DNA of 64,000 bases. Source: Myxococcus landrumus. GTDB taxonomy: Bacteria > Myxococcota > Myxococcia > Myxococcales > Myxococcaceae. Position 1 is the stretch's first letter; each line of letters opens with the position of its first letter. Both the position numbers and the translations under genes were made by a program. Positions 29,579 to 38,743 of this stretch are shown here, piece by piece. The notes below the pieces were generated by a model that saw only the letters and a program-made list of their open reading frames with translations, was not told the DNA's origin and did no database searches. Where the stretch lies: NCBI RefSeq assembly GCF_017301635.1, contig NZ_CP071091.1, forward strand, positions 3,918,001 through 3,982,000, written 5' to 3'.

Positions 29579-30957
29579 TGGGAGAGGTCTACCAGCGCAC
29601 CGACTCACCGTTCCTCTGGGTCTGGTTCTACGACGGCAAGGGAGTCCGACGATTCAAGTCCTCCAAGAGCAAGGACGAGAAGGTTGCTCGCAAGTTCCTG
29701 GAGAAAATCGAGCGCAAAGTTCAGGAGGAAGAGCAGCAGCGCAAAGCCGAAGCGGAGAGTGGCCTGGTCGACGCCGTGACGGGCACCGTCACCGTGGGCC
29801 GCTACGCCGAGCGGTGGATTGCAGAGCGGCGTGAGCGCGGTGTCGGTTCGGCGCACGACGACGAGAAGCGACTCCAGCACGCCCTTCCCCTTTTGCGGGA
29901 CATGCCCCTCTCAGAGGTCCGCCCGCGGCACATCCTGAAGGTCATCCGGACGATGCAAGCCAAGAAGGACGAGAACGGGCGCCCGAAGTACGCCCCTCGT
30001 ACCGTGCTTCACGTCTACGGAGTCCTCCGAGTCATGTTCGGCGATGCCCTGCGCGAGGAGCTCATCACCGAGACGCCCTGCGTGCTCAAGACGAAGCGGA
30101 AGGAGCTGCCCAAGAAGCGGGACAAGAATCCGGCATGGCGCAGCAAGGCGGTCTACACAGCGGCCGAGGTCGTCACGCTGCTGACCGCCGCGGAGATTCC
30201 CGAGCGGCGCCGCGTCATCTACGCCGCCGAATTGCTCAGTGGGGTCCGCATCAACGAGCTGACCCCACGGCGCCTGCGTGACTGGGAGACTGACTGCCAG
30301 CCGCTCACCAAGCTCATGGTGGCGACGCGCTACGTCGTGAAGACGAAGTCGGAGGAACCTGCGACGAAGACGGGTGTGGTGCGCGAGGTGCCGGTACACC
30401 CCATGCTCGCGAAGATCCTGCAGGCATGGCTGTCCGAGGGATGGGAGCGAGAGTACGGCCGCCCTCCAGGACCGGACGACTTCATCGTTCCAGCCGTGCG
30501 CGGCGGCTTCATGAGCTCGTCGTCGGAGTACAAACGACTCCAGGAAGACCTCGAAGCGCTTGGCCTGCGTCGCCGCAGGCAGCACGACATGCGGCGCACG
30601 TTCATCACCCTCGCGCGCGCCTGCGGTGCCGACAAGTCCCTGCTCCGCTGGGTGACCCACGGCCCACCCGAGGCGGCTGACGACATCATGGACGTCTACA
30701 CGAGTCCGCCATGGGCGACGCTCTGCGAGCAAGTCGCCCTACTGACCCTCCCCTTCCCCGAGGGGTTCCCCCCTCGGGGGAGCGCAGAAGCCGTTACGCC
30801 ACTGTTACGCTCAGGAGAATCACGAATGATGCTGACTACTTACAGCTTGGAGGCGGCGGGAATCGAACCCGCGTCCGAAAGCCTTCCGTCCTTCGACCCT
30901 ACGTGCGTAGTCCGCGCTTTGCTACGTCCCCAAGACTCCCACGGACGGGATTCCTAG
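29578..30957 (+). CDS. Tyrosine recombinase (phage integrase)
   Basis: Catalyses site-specific insertion into ssrA. The 459-residue product has a SAM-like core-binding domain (about 70-160) and a catalytic domain with R224 (SGVRINEL), K264, H336 and R339 (HDMRR), H361 and the nucleophile Y374 (MDVYTS). The body should end near residue 400. The frame instead continues, and from about residue 424 to the stop it is encoded by the strand opposite tmRNA, giving a tail starting EAAGIEP. In the circular phage this tail must differ, so the attachment site lies inside the gene. The M. xanthus phage Mx8 is known for the same design. Confidence 0.93.
   Translation: MGEVYQRTDSPFLWVWFYDGKGVRRFKSSKSKDEKVARKFLEKIERKVQEEEQQRKAEAESGLVDAVTGTVTVGRYAERWIAERRERGVGSAHDDEKRLQHALPLLRDMPLSEVRPRHILKVIRTMQAKKDENGRPKYAPRTVLHVYGVLRVMFGDALREELITETPCVLKTKRKELPKKRDKNPAWRSKAVYTAAEVVTLLTAAEIPERRRVIYAAELLSGVRINELTPRRLRDWETDCQPLTKLMVATRYVVKTKSEEPATKTGVVREVPVHPMLAKILQAWLSEGWEREYGRPPGPDDFIVPAVRGGFMSSSSEYKRLQEDLEALGLRRRRQHDMRRTFITLARACGADKSLLRWVTHGPPEAADDIMDVYTSPPWATLCEQVALLTLPFPEGFPPRGSAEAVTPLLRSGESRMMLTTYSLEAAGIEPASESLPSFDPTCVVRALLRPQDSHGRDS
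30848..30875. other. Attachment site region at the ssrA 3' end
   Basis: The phage-host junction must lie within or next to the T-arm and acceptor stem of tmRNA, the usual target of tyrosine integrases. The exact core length cannot be set without the left end. To the left of 30848 the sequence is phage. Confidence 0.7.
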
Positions 30958-31210
30958 AGCCGGTCCTGGATAGGTCTCGCCACCTCGGGTCCAGGCACCC
31001 TTGGCGGCCAGCCCGCATTATGACGGTCGATCCCAACCCCACGGGCCGAGAGCTGGGGGACCGCGCACTAAAAGCTGTTTTTAGGCAGCCAGCGCGAGCT
31101 CAACGTTGTCGTTGGCTTTTGTGTCTTTGCCGGGTTGGATTTACGAGCTACCTGACAAGCTCGGCACGCGTCTCGAACTTCCTTGCCCCCGTCGAAACCA
31201 GGTCGCCCCC
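30848..31210 (-). ncRNA. ssrA: Transfer-messenger RNA
   Basis: tmRNA rescues stalled ribosomes and tags the unfinished protein. The 5' end begins GGGGGCGACCTGGTTTCGAC and pairs over seven bases with CGCCTCC at the 3' end, with the T-arm GGTTCGATTCC before it. The internal frame encodes the tag ANDNVELALAA followed by TAA. The length is 363 bases without CCA. The base after the discriminator A should start CCA, but here the plus-strand equivalent reads AGC, so the CCA is not encoded on this side of the insertion and would have to be added by the CCA-adding enzyme. It is opposite to the integrase 3' end. Confidence 0.96.
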
Positions 31211-31264
31211 GGTTGGTGGACTGCTTGCTCCACTCGCGGCCACCGCTTCGACCGCGTTCTCCTC

Positions 31265-31292
31265 ACATTAACCGCTGAGGGCGCCTCGTCAA
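31265..31292 (-). promoter_or_regulatory. Sigma-70-type promoter of ssrA
   Basis: On the minus strand TTGACG (31287-31292), a 16-base spacer and TAATGT (31265-31270) give a start near 31258, about 48 bases before the mature tmRNA end. That leaves a short 5' leader to be trimmed, as is normal for tmRNA precursors. Confidence 0.65.
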
Positions 31293-31429
31293 TCCTCCTG
31301 AGCGTCCACCCCCGCACCTTCTCGCACGGATGCGGACACTCGGCCTCGAAGTCGCTTCCCCTCCCGCCTCTCCGGCGTAGGGTCCTCCCCTCGCTCGGGC
31401 CCCACGCCCCGAGGCCTCGAGGACACCGA

Positions 31430-32794
31430 ATGAGACGACTGCTCCCACTCCTCCTGCTCCTGCTGGGCATCGCGCTCCCCGCGTTCGCTCAGTCCACGAG
31501 CTCCCCCACCCAGGCCTTCCCCTACACCCTCAAGACGGACAAGCTCCCCAACGGCCTCACCGTCGTCCGGGTGCCCTACCCCTCCCAGGGCATCGTCTCC
31601 TACGTCACCGTCGTCCGCGTCGGCTCGCGCAATGAAGTGGAGGCCGGCAAGACGGGCTTCGCCCACTTCTTCGAGCACATGATGTTCAAGGGCACCCCGC
31701 GCCACCCGGAAGGCGAGCGCGAGCGCATCCTCGGCACCTTCGGGTTCGACGACAACGCCTTCACCACCGACGACATCACCCTCTACTACTCCTACGGCCC
31801 CACCGCCGGACTCCCCCAGCTCATCGACATCGAGGCCGACCGCTTCCGCAACCTCGAGTACTCCGAGCCCTCCTTCCGCACCGAGGCCCTCGCCGTCCTC
31901 GGCGAGTACCACAAGAGCGCCGCGGCCCCCTTCCTCAAGATGGAGGAGACCCTCAACGCCGCCGCCTTCACGAAGCACACCTACCGCCACACCACCCTCG
32001 GATTCTACGAGGACATCAAGGCCATGCCGGAGGCCTACCAGTACAGCCGCGACTTCTTCCAGCGCTGGTACACCCCGGACAACACCCTGCTCTTCATCGT
32101 CGGTGACTTCGACGACGACCAGGTGATGAAGCTCGTCCGCGAGAACTACGGCCCGTGGGACCGCAAGACGTCCACCATCACCGTCCCCACCGAGCCCCCG
32201 CAGACCCAGCCTCGCAACGCCCACGTCGACTGGCCCCAGCCCACGCAGCCCCGGCAGGTGCTCGCGTGGCACACGCCCGCCGCGTCCGCCAACACCAACA
32301 ACGCAGCCATCCAGACGGTGCTCGTCGCCTACCTCGTCGGCCCCACCAGCCCCGCCTACAAGCAGCTCGTCCTCGAGCAGCAGCTCGTCGAGTCCATCGG
32401 CAGCGACTACGTCGACCACCGCGACCCGCACCTGTTCACCCTCACCGCCACACTCAAGGACGAGCGCCACCGGGACCGCGTCCGCCTGGCCCTGCTCCGA
32501 GAGGTCAGCAAGGTCGCCGCGGGCAAGGTCGACGCCGCCCGCGTCAAGGCCATCCAGGACAACGCCCGCTACGGCGCCCTCATGGCCCTCCAGACGCCGC
32601 GCGACGTGGGCATCCAGCTCGGCTGGTACGCCGGAATCCTCGGCACGCCCGATGGACTCCAGCGCCACCTGGCCCACCTCGCCAAGGTGACGCCCGCGCA
32701 GCTCTCCGAGTTCACCAAGCGCTACCTCCAGGCCTCCAAGCTCACCCAGCTCAGCCTCACCCCCAAGGTCGACACCGCCGGAGGGACGAAGTGA
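31430..32794 (+). CDS. M16 family zinc peptidase, catalytic subunit
   Basis: The 454-residue product has a signal peptide (cut after AFA, residue 20) and the inverted zinc motif HFFEH at 79-83, with E159 as the third ligand at the usual spacing. The GFDDNAFT segment (105-112) is also typical of the family. It is therefore an exported, active insulinase-type peptidase of the periplasm. The ATG at 31430 lies directly before the signal sequence. It overlaps the next gene by one base (TGATG), a homologous inactive partner, so the two form a heterodimer operon. Confidence 0.92.
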   Translation: MRRLLPLLLLLLGIALPAFAQSTSSPTQAFPYTLKTDKLPNGLTVVRVPYPSQGIVSYVTVVRVGSRNEVEAGKTGFAHFFEHMMFKGTPRHPEGERERILGTFGFDDNAFTTDDITLYYSYGPTAGLPQLIDIEADRFRNLEYSEPSFRTEALAVLGEYHKSAAAPFLKMEETLNAAAFTKHTYRHTTLGFYEDIKAMPEAYQYSRDFFQRWYTPDNTLLFIVGDFDDDQVMKLVRENYGPWDRKTSTITVPTEPPQTQPRNAHVDWPQPTQPRQVLAWHTPAASANTNNAAIQTVLVAYLVGPTSPAYKQLVLEQQLVESIGSDYVDHRDPHLFTLTATLKDERHRDRVRLALLREVSKVAAGKVDAARVKAIQDNARYGALMALQTPRDVGIQLGWYAGILGTPDGLQRHLAHLAKVTPAQLSEFTKRYLQASKLTQLSLTPKVDTAGGTK

Positions 32795-34401
32795 TGAAGA
32801 CCCAGACCCTCGTGTCCCTCACCGCGCTGCTCTCCCTCGCCGGCTGCGCCTCCCAACAGAAGCCCGCGCCCGAGCACACGCCGCCTCCCGCTCAAGAGGC
32901 CACCGCCACGCCTCCCGTCGAGGCCCCGCCCTTGGCCCCCGCGGAAGTCCCCGCCATTCCGCTCCAGCAGCCCAAGCCGATGGAGCTCGTGGTCCTCGCC
33001 CGGCCGGACACGCCCATCGTCACCTTCCGGCTCGTCTTCCACTCGGGCTCCATCGACGACCCGAAGGGCAAGGAGGGCCTCACCGCGCTCACCGCCACGC
33101 TGATGGCCGAGGGCGGAACCCAGAAGCTCACCTCCGCGCAGCTGCTCGACGCGCTCTTCCCCATGGCCGCCGAGCTGGACACCTCCGTCGACAAGGAGTT
33201 CACCACCTTCTCCGGCCGCGTCCACCGCGACTTCCTGCCGCGCTACCTCGACATCTTCACCGATGTGCTGCTCGCGCCTCGCCTCGACGCGGCCGAGCTG
33301 GAGCGGCTTCGCACCAACGCCATCAGCACCGTGGAGAACGGCCTGCGCAGCGCCAATGACGAGGGGCTCGGCAAGGCCGCCCTCGATGCGCTCATCTACG
33401 AAGGCCACCCCTACGCGCACTACACCGGCGGCACCGTGCAGGGCCTCAAGTCCATCACCCTGGACGACGTGAAGGCCCACGCCCAGCGCGTCTTCACGCA
33501 GGACCGGCTCGTCGTGGGACTTGCGGGCGCCGTGGACGACGCGCTGAAGCAGTCGCTGCTCTCGCGCCTGGGCACGCTGCCCGCCACGGGAGCGCCTCGC
33601 GTGACGCTGCCCACCGTCACCGCGACGTCGGGCCGCGCCGTCATCCTCCAGAAGCAGACGCTCTCCACCGCCGTCAGCATGGGCTACGTCAACCCCGTGC
33701 GCCGAGGCGACCCGGACTTCTTCCCCCTCGCCTTCGCGCTCACGCACCTGGGCGAGCACCGCCAGTCCATCGGCCTGCTCTTCAACGAGCTGCGTGAGAA
33801 GCGCGGCCTCAACTACGGCGACTACGCCTACGCCGAGCACTTCATCGAGGACCCCGGCACCACGTACAACCGCACCAACATCGCGCGCACACAGCAGGAC
33901 CTCACCGTGTGGATTCGCCCGGTGGACCCGTCCCACGCGGTGTTCGCCACGCGCGGCGCGCTGTACTTCCTCGACCAGCTCGTGAAGGAGCCCATTGCCC
34001 AGGAGCGCTTCGACCTGATGCGCGGCTTCCTCCAGGGGTACTCGCGCCTGTGGGAACAGACGGACCCTCGGCGGCTGGGCTACGCCATCGACTCGCTCTT
34101 CTACGGGACGCCGCACTATCTGGAGCAGTACCGCCAGGCCCTCACGAAGATGACGCCGCAGTCCGTGCAGGAGGTGCTGCGTCGGCGCCTCCATCCCGCG
34201 GCCCTCAACTTCGCGTTCGTCACACAGGACGCGGAGGCGCTCGCCAACGCGCTGCGCTCGGGGCAGCCCTCGCCCATCACCTACGCGTCGGACAAGTCCC
34301 AGGCCCTGCTGGATGTCGACAAGTCCATCATTGGCTTGCCGCTTCCCGTGCGCGCGGACGCCATCACCGTCACCCCCGCGCAGTCCTTCATGGAGAAGTA
34401 G
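32794..34401 (+). CDS. M16 family lipoprotein, non-catalytic partner
   Basis: The 535-residue product starts in overlap with the catalytic subunit. It has a lipobox (LAGC, Cys18) and a proline-rich linker to about residue 60. It then has the M16 fold, with the zinc motif replaced (TALTATLMAEGGT), so no metal site remains. The glycine loop region near SIGLLFNELREKRGLNYGDYAY, quoted in part, is conserved. In bacterial M16 pairs this subunit helps bind substrate. It would sit on the periplasmic face of a membrane and hold its partner there. Confidence 0.9.
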   Translation: MKTQTLVSLTALLSLAGCASQQKPAPEHTPPPAQEATATPPVEAPPLAPAEVPAIPLQQPKPMELVVLARPDTPIVTFRLVFHSGSIDDPKGKEGLTALTATLMAEGGTQKLTSAQLLDALFPMAAELDTSVDKEFTTFSGRVHRDFLPRYLDIFTDVLLAPRLDAAELERLRTNAISTVENGLRSANDEGLGKAALDALIYEGHPYAHYTGGTVQGLKSITLDDVKAHAQRVFTQDRLVVGLAGAVDDALKQSLLSRLGTLPATGAPRVTLPTVTATSGRAVILQKQTLSTAVSMGYVNPVRRGDPDFFPLAFALTHLGEHRQSIGLLFNELREKRGLNYGDYAYAEHFIEDPGTTYNRTNIARTQQDLTVWIRPVDPSHAVFATRGALYFLDQLVKEPIAQERFDLMRGFLQGYSRLWEQTDPRRLGYAIDSLFYGTPHYLEQYRQALTKMTPQSVQEVLRRRLHPAALNFAFVTQDAEALANALRSGQPSPITYASDKSQALLDVDKSIIGLPLPVRADAITVTPAQSFMEK

Positions 34402-34477
34402 CGCACTGCTGTATTTCGACCCGGGGGGTGGGTCATTTGTTTCCGCCCCCTGGGAGCGAGTGCTATGAGCTGGCGTC

Positions 34478-36829
34478 ATGCGAGGAACCAGCTCCGGCCA
34501 TCTTCCACGGTGGCGGCCCCTGAGCGGCTCCATCATTCGACTTGCTGTGCTTGGCCTGATGATGGCCTCGGCGGCGGCAAGCGCGGAGCCAGACCCCTTC
34601 TCTCGCGGCTTTGACGCTGTCCCCGTCAAGCCCACTCCCGCGCAGAACAGCGGCATCGCGTTGGAGGGAACCAGCAGCGGCGAGCCCGTGGGAAGTTTCC
34701 GCGGCGCACTGCTCTTCGACTTCAACTGGCGCATCCTCGCGCTCAAGCTTGGAGACGAGAAGCTGGGCGACCTGCTGCCGTACCGGCTCGACGCGCACCT
34801 GCTCTTCGCCTACCAGCTCCATGAGCGCGTGGAGCTGGGCGTGGACCTGCCCGTCACGGTGCTCCAGGGCGACAACTTCCACCTCCTGCGCGATGCGCTG
34901 AACGCCCCCAACTTCCCCGGGGCCGCGGGCGTGAGCCGCACGACGCTCGGAGACATGCGCGTGGTGCCTCGGCTCCACCTCCTGGACCAGGAGCAGTTCC
35001 CCGTGGGCGTGTCGCTCATCCCCGAAGTCCGCCTGCCCACCGGCAGCGCGGACAGCTTCACGGGCGAGCGAGGAGTGCTCTTCGCCCCGCGCCTCGCGGT
35101 GGAGCACCGCTTCGGCTCCCTGCCTGTTCCCATCCGCGTCCTGGGCAACGTGGGCATGCGCCTGCGCAAGGATGCGCAGTATCTCAACCTGCGCGTGGGC
35201 GATGAGCTGACGCTCGGAGGCGGTGCCATCGCCGAGCTGCCCAACATGGGCCGGTTCACCGACGTGCAGGCCACGGCGGAAATGCATCTGGGCACGCCGC
35301 TGGTGCGCCCGTTCAACTTCGACCAGGCCGACTCGCTCAAGACGCCGTGGGAGGCGCTCGTGGGCGCTCGCGCGAAAATCTGGGGCAACTGGGGGCTCGA
35401 GCTGAACGTGGGCCGCGGCATCAACCTGTCCAGCGGCTACGGACGTGAAGCCCTGCGCGTCATGTTCGGGCTGCGCTACGACGAGCGCTTCGCCGACTCG
35501 GATGGCGACAACGTTCCCGACCACCGCGACCGCTGCCCCAACGAGGCCGAGGACAAGGACGGGTTCATGGACAGCGACGGCTGCCCCGACCTGGACAACG
35601 ACGACGACGGCGTGGTCGACGGCGAGGACAGCTGCCCCAACGTGAAGGGTCCCAAGGAGCGCAAGGGCTGCCCCGAGGTGGACACCGACGGCGACGGCAT
35701 CACCGACGAGTTCGACAAGTGCCCGGAGAAGCCCGGTCCCAAGGACTACGACGGCTGCCCCGACACCGATGGCGACGAGGTGCCCGACAACGAGGACGAC
35801 TGCCCCGACCAGTTCGGTCCGCCGGAGAACAATGGCTGCCCGTTCGACTCGCCGCCGTATGTGTTCGTCGAGTCGGACCGCATCCGCATCAAGGGCAACG
35901 TGCTCTTCGAGACGGGCTCCGCCGTCATCCAGAAGCGCTCGTATCCGCTGCTCGACGAGGTGGCCACGGTGCTGCGGAAGAACCCCACGCTGGGCCCGGT
36001 GCTCATCGAGGGTCATACGGACAACCGCGGCTCGCGGCAGCTCAACATGGGCCTGTCGGACCGGCGCGCGCGCTCCGTGCTCGACTACCTGGTGGCGAAG
36101 GGAATCGAGCGCAAGCGCCTGAGCTCCGCGGGCTTCGGCTTCGACCGGCCTATCGCCACGAATGACACGGCGCTCGGCCGCGCGAAGAACCGCCGCGTTG
36201 ACTTCAAGCTCGTGCGCTCCGAGGTGGAGACCGAGGGCAAGGAGACAGTCGTCCCGGCGGGACAGCAGCCTCCTGCTTCGAAGCCGTCCACGGATACGAC
36301 GGCTCCGGCGGCACCAAGTCCCGCGCCCACTTCGAAGCCCTCCACGGGTGCCTCGGCTCCAACAGCACCGAGTCCCGCGCCTGCTTCGAAGCCCGCCACA
36401 GGAGCCACGGCACCAGCATCGACAGGTGCGGCACCCGCCGCGAAGCCCTCCTCGAGCGCCCCAGCGCCGGCGTCATCGTCGGGAACCGCACCTGCGTCGA
36501 AGCCAGCCGCGACGGCTCCGCCATCGTCGTCAGGTCCTGCGCCTGCCTCAAAGCCCGCCACGACCACGGCTGCGCCCGCGTCGTCGTCGGGAGCCGCCCC
36601 TGCGGCGAAGCCAGCCGCGACGGCTCCGTCGTCGTCGGGTACGACTCCTGCCTCAAAGCCCGCCACGACCACTGCTGCGCCCGCGTCGTCGCCGGGAACC
36701 GCACCTGTGTCGAAGCCGGCCACGAGCCCGACGGCTCCGACACCGGCTACGGCTCCCACCTCGAAGCCACCAGCCTCCGACGGCAAAGCACCGAGCACAC
36801 CCGCGCAGCCGACAACGCCCGGGAAGTAG
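34478..36829 (+). CDS. OmpA-like outer membrane protein with TSP3 repeats
   Basis: The 783-residue product has a signal peptide (ending ASAAASA), a predicted barrel to about residue 335, then five or so thrombospondin type 3 calcium repeats (DSDGDNVPDHRDRCPNEAED and relatives, about 340-455). An OmpA peptidoglycan-binding domain follows (about 475-585, with IEGHTDNRGS and LSDRRARSV). The last 190 residues are an Ala/Pro/Ser/Lys-rich low-complexity tail. It ties the outer membrane to the wall and is a common myxobacterial surface protein. Confidence 0.9.
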   Translation: MRGTSSGHLPRWRPLSGSIIRLAVLGLMMASAAASAEPDPFSRGFDAVPVKPTPAQNSGIALEGTSSGEPVGSFRGALLFDFNWRILALKLGDEKLGDLLPYRLDAHLLFAYQLHERVELGVDLPVTVLQGDNFHLLRDALNAPNFPGAAGVSRTTLGDMRVVPRLHLLDQEQFPVGVSLIPEVRLPTGSADSFTGERGVLFAPRLAVEHRFGSLPVPIRVLGNVGMRLRKDAQYLNLRVGDELTLGGGAIAELPNMGRFTDVQATAEMHLGTPLVRPFNFDQADSLKTPWEALVGARAKIWGNWGLELNVGRGINLSSGYGREALRVMFGLRYDERFADSDGDNVPDHRDRCPNEAEDKDGFMDSDGCPDLDNDDDGVVDGEDSCPNVKGPKERKGCPEVDTDGDGITDEFDKCPEKPGPKDYDGCPDTDGDEVPDNEDDCPDQFGPPENNGCPFDSPPYVFVESDRIRIKGNVLFETGSAVIQKRSYPLLDEVATVLRKNPTLGPVLIEGHTDNRGSRQLNMGLSDRRARSVLDYLVAKGIERKRLSSAGFGFDRPIATNDTALGRAKNRRVDFKLVRSEVETEGKETVVPAGQQPPASKPSTDTTAPAAPSPAPTSKPSTGASAPTAPSPAPASKPATGATAPASTGAAPAAKPSSSAPAPASSSGTAPASKPAATAPPSSSGPAPASKPATTTAAPASSSGAAPAAKPAATAPSSSGTTPASKPATTTAAPASSPGTAPVSKPATSPTAPTPATAPTSKPPASDGKAPSTPAQPTTPGK
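36480..36800 (+). repeat. Near-identical 105-108 base tandem units in the OmpA tail
   Basis: The units starting at 36481, 36589 and 36694 encode 35-36 residues each (for example GAAPAAKPAATAPSSSG then PASKPATTTAAPASS). The DNA of successive copies is almost the same, so the number of copies can be expected to vary. Confidence 0.7.
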
Positions 36830-36992
36830 CACGGGCGCAGCGCGCTGAACGTGGCATCAAGGCCGCTGCCACCCATGCATCACGAATGGGTGGGTGGCGC
36901 GGGGCAGCGGACATCGCTCACGCGTCAAAGCCTCAAGACGACATGCCCCGCGACAGGCGAGCACGGCGTCAGGCACTCGACAGCGGAACCCC

Positions 36993-37571
36993 TTACTGCT
37001 GCTTCAGCGCCCGCTCGATGCGGCGGCGGATGGCATCCTCGGACATGGCGCCTCGCTGCGCATCCATCACCTTGCCCTCGCGGTCCAAGAAGTACAGCGT
37101 GGGCAGCGCGCTGACCTGGAAGGCCCGCGCCATGTCATCCCCGGCGTAGGCCACGTAGGGCTTCAGCTCCGGCAGGTGGCCCCGCACGAAGTTCTCCACC
37201 ATCTTGGGTGCCATGGCCCCGTCATCGCGGCTGGCCGCCACGAACACGAGCCCCTGCGACTCGTACTCCTTGGCCAGCTTCACGAGCGCTGGCATCTCCT
37301 CGCGGCAGGGCGGACACCACGTCGCCCAGAAGTCCAGCATCACCACCTGGCCCCGGAGGTCCTCCAGCCTCAGCTCTCCGCCCTCGTGCTTCTGAAGCAC
37401 GAACGAAGGCGAGGCCGCGCCATCTGGCACGAGCTGCGAGCGCCGAGCCTCCAGCACTCCCAGGTACACCACCCCCACCAACCCCAACCCCGCCAACACT
37501 CCCAAGAGCAGCTTGGTCCCCCCACCCACCGGCTTCGCGGGTGGCGGTGCGCCGATTCCTTCCTGCGTCAC
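36993..37571 (-). CDS. TlpA/ResA-type membrane-anchored thioredoxin
   Basis: The 192-residue product has an N-terminal membrane anchor (LLLGVLAGLGLVGVVYLGVL, residues 21-40) and an extracytoplasmic thioredoxin domain with WCPPC at 85-89, the cis-proline segment VSALPTLYFLDREG, and a helix-rich insertion as in TlpA. It reduces disulfides outside the cytoplasm, for instance in c-type cytochrome assembly. The GTG start overlaps the stop of the CFI-box gene (GTGA), so the two are one unit. Confidence 0.9.
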   Translation of the reverse strand: MTQEGIGAPPPAKPVGGGTKLLLGVLAGLGLVGVVYLGVLEARRSQLVPDGAASPSFVLQKHEGGELRLEDLRGQVVMLDFWATWCPPCREEMPALVKLAKEYESQGLVFVAASRDDGAMAPKMVENFVRGHLPELKPYVAYAGDDMARAFQVSALPTLYFLDREGKVMDAQRGAMSEDAIRRRIERALKQQ

Positions 37572-38644
37572 GAGAATCCACTCCTGGTCAGGCGGTCATG
37601 CACCTGCCTCAGCGTCCAGCGCACTCCGCTCCGAGCCACCGGCCTGCGTGACACCCACCGTGCCACGTCCGGGCCAAAGCGATAGTAGCCACGGATGAAC
37701 GCTCGACCGAGCTGACTCTTCCGCAGGACTTCATCTCGATACGCACGGAACGCCACCAGCTCCGGCGCTCCCTCGCCAAACGCCACCGTCGCCACGAAGC
37801 ACGAGGACGCCGGGCTCACCCACATGAGCCGCTGGTTGGTGAGGTTCACCACCACCTTCAGCTCCCGAGCCTCCGTGTACAGGAACGCCAGCAAGTCCCT
37901 GCGCGCCGCGGGGAACTCCTGTCCTCCCGCCTCCTCGAACTCGATACGCGCCGCGTTGTTCGCCCCCACCTCGTCCACGGTGAAGAAGTAGCGCTTCGAG
38001 CTGCGCCCCACCTCCACCTCCAACGCGCGCAGCTCCCCGAAGTACGCCAGGAAGCCCGTGCCGCACACCGGACAGACGAAGCGGTTGTAGGCGTGGCTCG
38101 TCAGGAACGCGTAGTCCCCCACCCGCTTGCAGCCCGTGTTCGGACACACCAGCTTCACGCTCGCCTGCGGCGCGGGCCGAGGGTCATACCGCGAGCCCCC
38201 CGACACCTTGTCGAACACCGGAGGCGGAAGCGGCGGCGCCGTCACCAGGTGCCGCGTCGGATGCGCGGCCCGCTCCAGCTCCTGCGCGCGGCGCCACGAC
38301 ATCTCCGCCGCCTCCAAGCGTCCGCCGGCCGTGTGGCACAGCGCCTCGCCGTGCGCGAGCAGCGCGGCCACGATTTTCTCCAGCGCGGGCGCATTCGACG
38401 GGTCTCTCCCCGCCGCGAGCGCCTCCGCGAGCACTTTCTCCACCTCCGGCAGCAGCGCCGCCGCGGCCTTTCGGGAAGGGTCCTCGGCGCGGCGGTACAC
38501 CGGCGGCTCGGGAATCCGGCTGAACAACGCGGACGTGGCGGCCCGGACACGCTCCACCACCGCGTCTCCACGACCCACGTCCATCTGCGCCGCCCTCGTT
38601 CGGGCGGCCTGGAAGAGTTCTTCGGGCTGCAAGCGCGCCGACAT
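37568..38644 (-). CDS. CFI-box C-terminal domain protein
   Basis: The 358-residue product starts at ATG 38644; the longer frame into 39124 has poor coding character. The first half is helical. The middle has a C4 zinc ribbon (LVCPNTGCKRVGD, then FVCPVCGTGFLAYFG). The C-terminus has the CFI-box (SSCFVATVAFGEG, FRAYRDEVLRKSQLGRAFIRGYYRFGPDVARWV quoted in part), a domain whose role is not established and that ends many myxobacterial proteins. It is coupled to the thioredoxin gene. Confidence 0.75.
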   Translation of the reverse strand: MSARLQPEELFQAARTRAAQMDVGRGDAVVERVRAATSALFSRIPEPPVYRRAEDPSRKAAAALLPEVEKVLAEALAAGRDPSNAPALEKIVAALLAHGEALCHTAGGRLEAAEMSWRRAQELERAAHPTRHLVTAPPLPPPVFDKVSGGSRYDPRPAPQASVKLVCPNTGCKRVGDYAFLTSHAYNRFVCPVCGTGFLAYFGELRALEVEVGRSSKRYFFTVDEVGANNAARIEFEEAGGQEFPAARRDLLAFLYTEARELKVVVNLTNQRLMWVSPASSCFVATVAFGEGAPELVAFRAYRDEVLRKSQLGRAFIRGYYRFGPDVARWVSRRPVARSGVRWTLRQVHDRLTRSGFS

Positions 38645-38743
38645 TAAGTGCCACGCCCCGCGCTGTCGCGCTTTACCGCCCACACCGCCGGAAACTGGCC
38701 AACCCCTCCCGCCCGATGTAAGAGGACGTAGGAGGCTGTGAGC

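Larger units (their letters stand above)
1..30847. mobile_element. Siphovirus-type prophage, right-hand part, integrated in ssrA
   Basis: A continuous block of phage genes covers replication, recombination, lysis, packaging, head, neck, tail and integration. It ends where the integrase gene enters the 3' end of the tmRNA gene. There is a tape measure, a tube protein and a frameshifted tail chaperone but no sheath or baseplate wedge proteins, so the tail is long and non-contractile. All core virion genes are intact, so the element may be inducible. No immunity repressor is recognised in the window; it probably lies in the missing left part. The left attachment site, a partial copy of the ssrA 3' end, is also outside the window. 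Confidence 0.93.

Noticed and set aside
30848-30957. The integrase tail starting EAAGIEP taken as a protein domain
   Set aside because: It is the antisense translation of the tmRNA T-arm and acceptor stem, a well-known artefact; it is kept only as evidence of the attachment site.
31289-32677. A 462-codon frame opposite the M16 peptidase gene
   Set aside because: Low-complexity Gly/Val/Glu product from mirrored codons, no start signal.
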